Shown: positions 5,878 to 7,527 of the stretch, one piece after another
Layout: every line of letters starts with the position of its first letter
Position numbering within the stretch: the first letter of the stretch is position 1
From: an uncultured Armatimonadota bacterium
Lineage (GTDB): Bacteria > Armatimonadota > Fimbriimonadia > Fimbriimonadales > Fimbriimonadaceae
DNA length: 7,527 nucleotides
Direction of reading: 5' to 3'
Assembly: GCA_946478935.1 (NCBI GenBank)
Contig: CAMLEL010000112.1
Span: 1 to 7,527, forward strand
Notes under the pieces: generated by a model
What the model was told of the DNA's origin: nothing
The model's database searches: none
What the model saw: only the letters and a program-made list of their open reading frames with translations
Position numbers and translations under genes: made by a program

Positions 5878-7527
5878 GTGTCAGAACAAGACCCTAATAT
5901 TTCCATCATCGCCGTCGACGAGGAGCTTGGCCGTTCGTACGTCAACTACGCGATGTCCGTCATCATCGCGCGCGCCCTTCCTGACGTTCGTGACGGTCTG
6001 AAGCCGGTCCAGCGCCGCATCCTGTACACGATGCGCGAGTTGAACCTGGCGCCGGATTCCAACTACGTCAAGTGCGCAAAAGTCACCGGTCAGTGCTCAG
6101 GCGACTACCACCCGCACGGCGATCAGGTCATCTACCCGACTCTGGTGCGCATGGCCCAGTCGTGGTCCCTGCGGTATCCGCTCATCCAGGGGCAAGGGAA
6201 CTTTGGGTCAGTGGATGGTGATAGCCCCGCCGCCCAGCGATATACGGAATGCCGCCTGACTCCGCTTGCCATGGAAACCATGGAGGATCTGGACAAGGAG
6301 ACGGTTGACTGGATCGATAACTACTCCACCACCCTCAAAGAGCCAACCGTCATGCCGAGCAAGTTCCCGAACCTGATCTGCAATGGCTCTCAGGGCATTG
6401 CCGTTGGCATGGCCACCAACCTTCCGCCCCACAACCTGACCGAAGTGAGTAATGCGCTCCTGCTGCGGTTGGACAACCCGGAAAGCACGCTTGATGAAGT
6501 GATGGAAGTGTTGCCCGGTCCGGACTTCCCGACCTACGGGATCATCATGGGGACGAAGGGCATCCGCAGCGCCTACGAGACCGGTCGCGGCAGCATCATC
6601 ATGCAGGCCAAGACTATGATTGAGCCGGGCGAGGCCGGGAAGTCGGTCATCGTGGTTACGGAGCTTCCTTACCAGGTCAACAAAGAGAACTTGGTGAAAG
6701 CCGTTGCCCAGATTGCCAAGGAGCGCAAGTTTGACGGCATCTTGAATGTCCAGGATTACTCGGACAAGCGCGGAATGCGGATCGAGATCGAGATTCGGCG
6801 CGACGTCAACCCCAACAAAGCGCTGAACTACCTGCTGAAACATACGGCGCTGCGAACGACCTTTGGCGCGATCATGCTCGGCTTGGCCGACTTCGCTCCG
6901 CGAACCTGTCCTGTCATCGTCCTGCTGGACGAGTACCTGAAGCACCGGCGTATCGTGGTCGAGCGGCGCACCCGCTATGAGCTTTACCGTGCGCTTGAAG
7001 AAGTGCACGTCAATGAGGGCTATCAGATTGCCCGACGGTTCCTCGACGATATTATCGCGATCATCCGGAACTCGGCCGATCCACGGGCGGCGATGGTCGC
7101 CCTGGTTCGTGAATTCGATATGTCGCCCTTCCAGGCAAACGCGGTGTTGGCCATGCAGCTTCGCCAGCTGACGCGTTTGAACCAGCAGGAATTGGAAGAC
7201 AAGTACAAAGCGGCGCTATTGCGAGTTCAGAACTTGATGGACATTCTGAACAGCCCGGAGCGGTTGCGACAAGTGATTCGAGATGAGATCATCGCGCTTC
7301 GGGATAAGCATGGCGATGAGCGTCGAACCAAGATCGTAACCCGCGAGGCCGGGGAGTTTACCGAAGAGGATTTGATCCCCGAGGAAGAAGCAATCATCTC
7401 GATCTCTCGGGATGGCTACATCAAGCGAGTCAGCATTGACGCTTACCGTGCGCAGAAGCGCGGCGGAAAGGGTGTCAAAAACGTTCAGAAGGCAGACGAC
7501 GAACCGGCGCACCTCTTCCAGGTCAAC
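5878..7527 (+). CDS. gyrA: DNA gyrase subunit A, 3' end missing
   Basis: Breakage-reunion subunit of DNA gyrase, the type IIA topoisomerase that introduces negative supercoils with GyrB. The first 550 codons are present; the beta-pinwheel C-terminal domain lies mostly beyond the edge. Start is GTG 5878: an in-frame TGA lies at 5869-5871, and the first ATG (codon 26) would lose the conserved [17 protein letters not shown]. Motifs are [20 protein letters not shown] (24-43), YHPHGD (77-82), GQGNFGS (105-111) and catalytic Arg121-Tyr122 in AAQRYTE, the same number as E. coli Tyr122. NLPPHN is the GyrA/ParC-type loop, and [15 protein letters not shown] opens the C-terminal domain. A GyrA box, QKRGGKG (526-532; canonical QRRGGKG), marks it as gyrase rather than topoisomerase IV. 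Residues 83 and 87 are Gln and Pro. Ribosome-binding site is weak (TCTGGA at 5860-5865). Confidence 0.97.
   Translation, partial: MSEQDPNISIIAVDEELGRSYVNYAMSVIIARALPDVRDGLKPVQRRILYTMRELNLAPDSNYVKCAKVTGQCSGDYHPHGDQVIYPTLVRMAQSWSLRYPLIQGQGNFGSVDGDSPAAQRYTECRLTPLAMETMEDLDKETVDWIDNYSTTLKEPTVMPSKFPNLICNGSQGIAVGMATNLPPHNLTEVSNALLLRLDNPESTLDEVMEVLPGPDFPTYGIIMGTKGIRSAYETGRGSIIMQAKTMIEPGEAGKSVIVVTELPYQVNKENLVKAVAQIAKERKFDGILNVQDYSDKRGMRIEIEIRRDVNPNKALNYLLKHTALRTTFGAIMLGLADFAPRTCPVIVLLDEYLKHRRIVVERRTRYELYRALEEVHVNEGYQIARRFLDDIIAIIRNSADPRAAMVALVREFDMSPFQANAVLAMQLRQLTRLNQQELEDKYKAALLRVQNLMDILNSPERLRQVIRDEIIALRDKHGDERRTKIVTREAGEFTEEDLIPEEEAIISISRDGYIKRVSIDAYRAQKRGGKGVKNVQKADDEPAHLFQVN

Noticed and set aside
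5096..6001. Long plus-strand open frame of 301 codons
   Set aside because: It lies almost wholly antisense to the epimerase-like gene, whose motifs are clear, and its tail overlaps the start of gyrA. The translation has no domain pattern and is a shadow of codon bias.
6109..6138. ParC (topoisomerase IV) instead of GyrA, because of the YPTLVRMAQ form
   Set aside because: A GyrA box, QKRGGKG, is present at residues 526-532 with the expected spacing after the start of the C-terminal domain, and this is diagnostic of gyrase.
6208..7008. Minus-strand open frame of 266 codons
   Set aside because: It is antisense to the conserved core of gyrA and is rich in His/Gln/Asp as expected from the reversed strand; no independent motif or ribosome-binding site.
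1..7527. CRISPR array, tRNA or rRNA genes, insertion sequence or phage genes
   Set aside because: I saw no regularly spaced repeats, no cloverleaf or rRNA-like stretch, no transposase or integrase motifs and no terminal inverted repeats in the window.

Overview
The window looks like bacterial chromosome of moderately high GC (roughly 55-60% by eye). Genes are closely packed and I see no mobile element, CRISPR array, tRNA or rRNA. The phylum cannot be fixed from the sequence. The gyrase A subunit carries [18 protein letters not shown] instead of the proteobacterial YHPHGDSAVYDT. Together with a DUF1844 protein and the scarcity of clear Shine-Dalgarno (SD) sequences, this suggests a lineage outside the Proteobacteria, Firmicutes and Actinobacteria. 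An Armatimonadota- or PVC-type bacterium is a plausible but unproven guess.

Layout: (1) positions 1-500 hold the 3' two thirds of a classical short-chain dehydrogenase (SDR), followed by a 209-base spacer. (2) Positions 710-4491 hold five plus-strand genes with short gaps (48, 1, 3 and 43 bases). They encode a TauE/SafE-type eight-helix membrane protein, a DUF1844 protein, an unrecognised 155-residue helical protein, a two-domain GNAT acetyltransferase and a type II NADH dehydrogenase-like flavoprotein. This is probably one transcription unit. (3) On the minus strand, an atypical extended-SDR/epimerase-like gene (5701-4721) is followed by a small single-helix membrane protein gene (4634-4494). 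The small gene appears to be translated through a nine-codon leader ORF with a perfect GGAGGT site, and it converges on the NADH dehydrogenase gene with two bases between stop codons. (4) A 176-base divergent spacer holds a TATACT box and several small repeats. (5) Positions 5878-7527 hold gyrA from a GTG start, 550 codons, running off the right edge just after the GyrA box.

How the genes relate: the NADH dehydrogenase would feed electrons from NADH to membrane quinones, and the TauE-like protein would move a small anion across the same membrane. No shared pathway for the five-gene cluster can be read from the sequence. gyrA is a housekeeping gene with its own leader.

The points most worth checking are the Gln83/Pro87 pair in the gyrase quinolone pocket, the leader ORF and alternative hairpins in front of the small membrane protein, the unrecognised 155-residue protein, and the altered nucleotide motif in the NADH dehydrogenase. 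I did not find convincing evidence of a wholly new multi-gene system.
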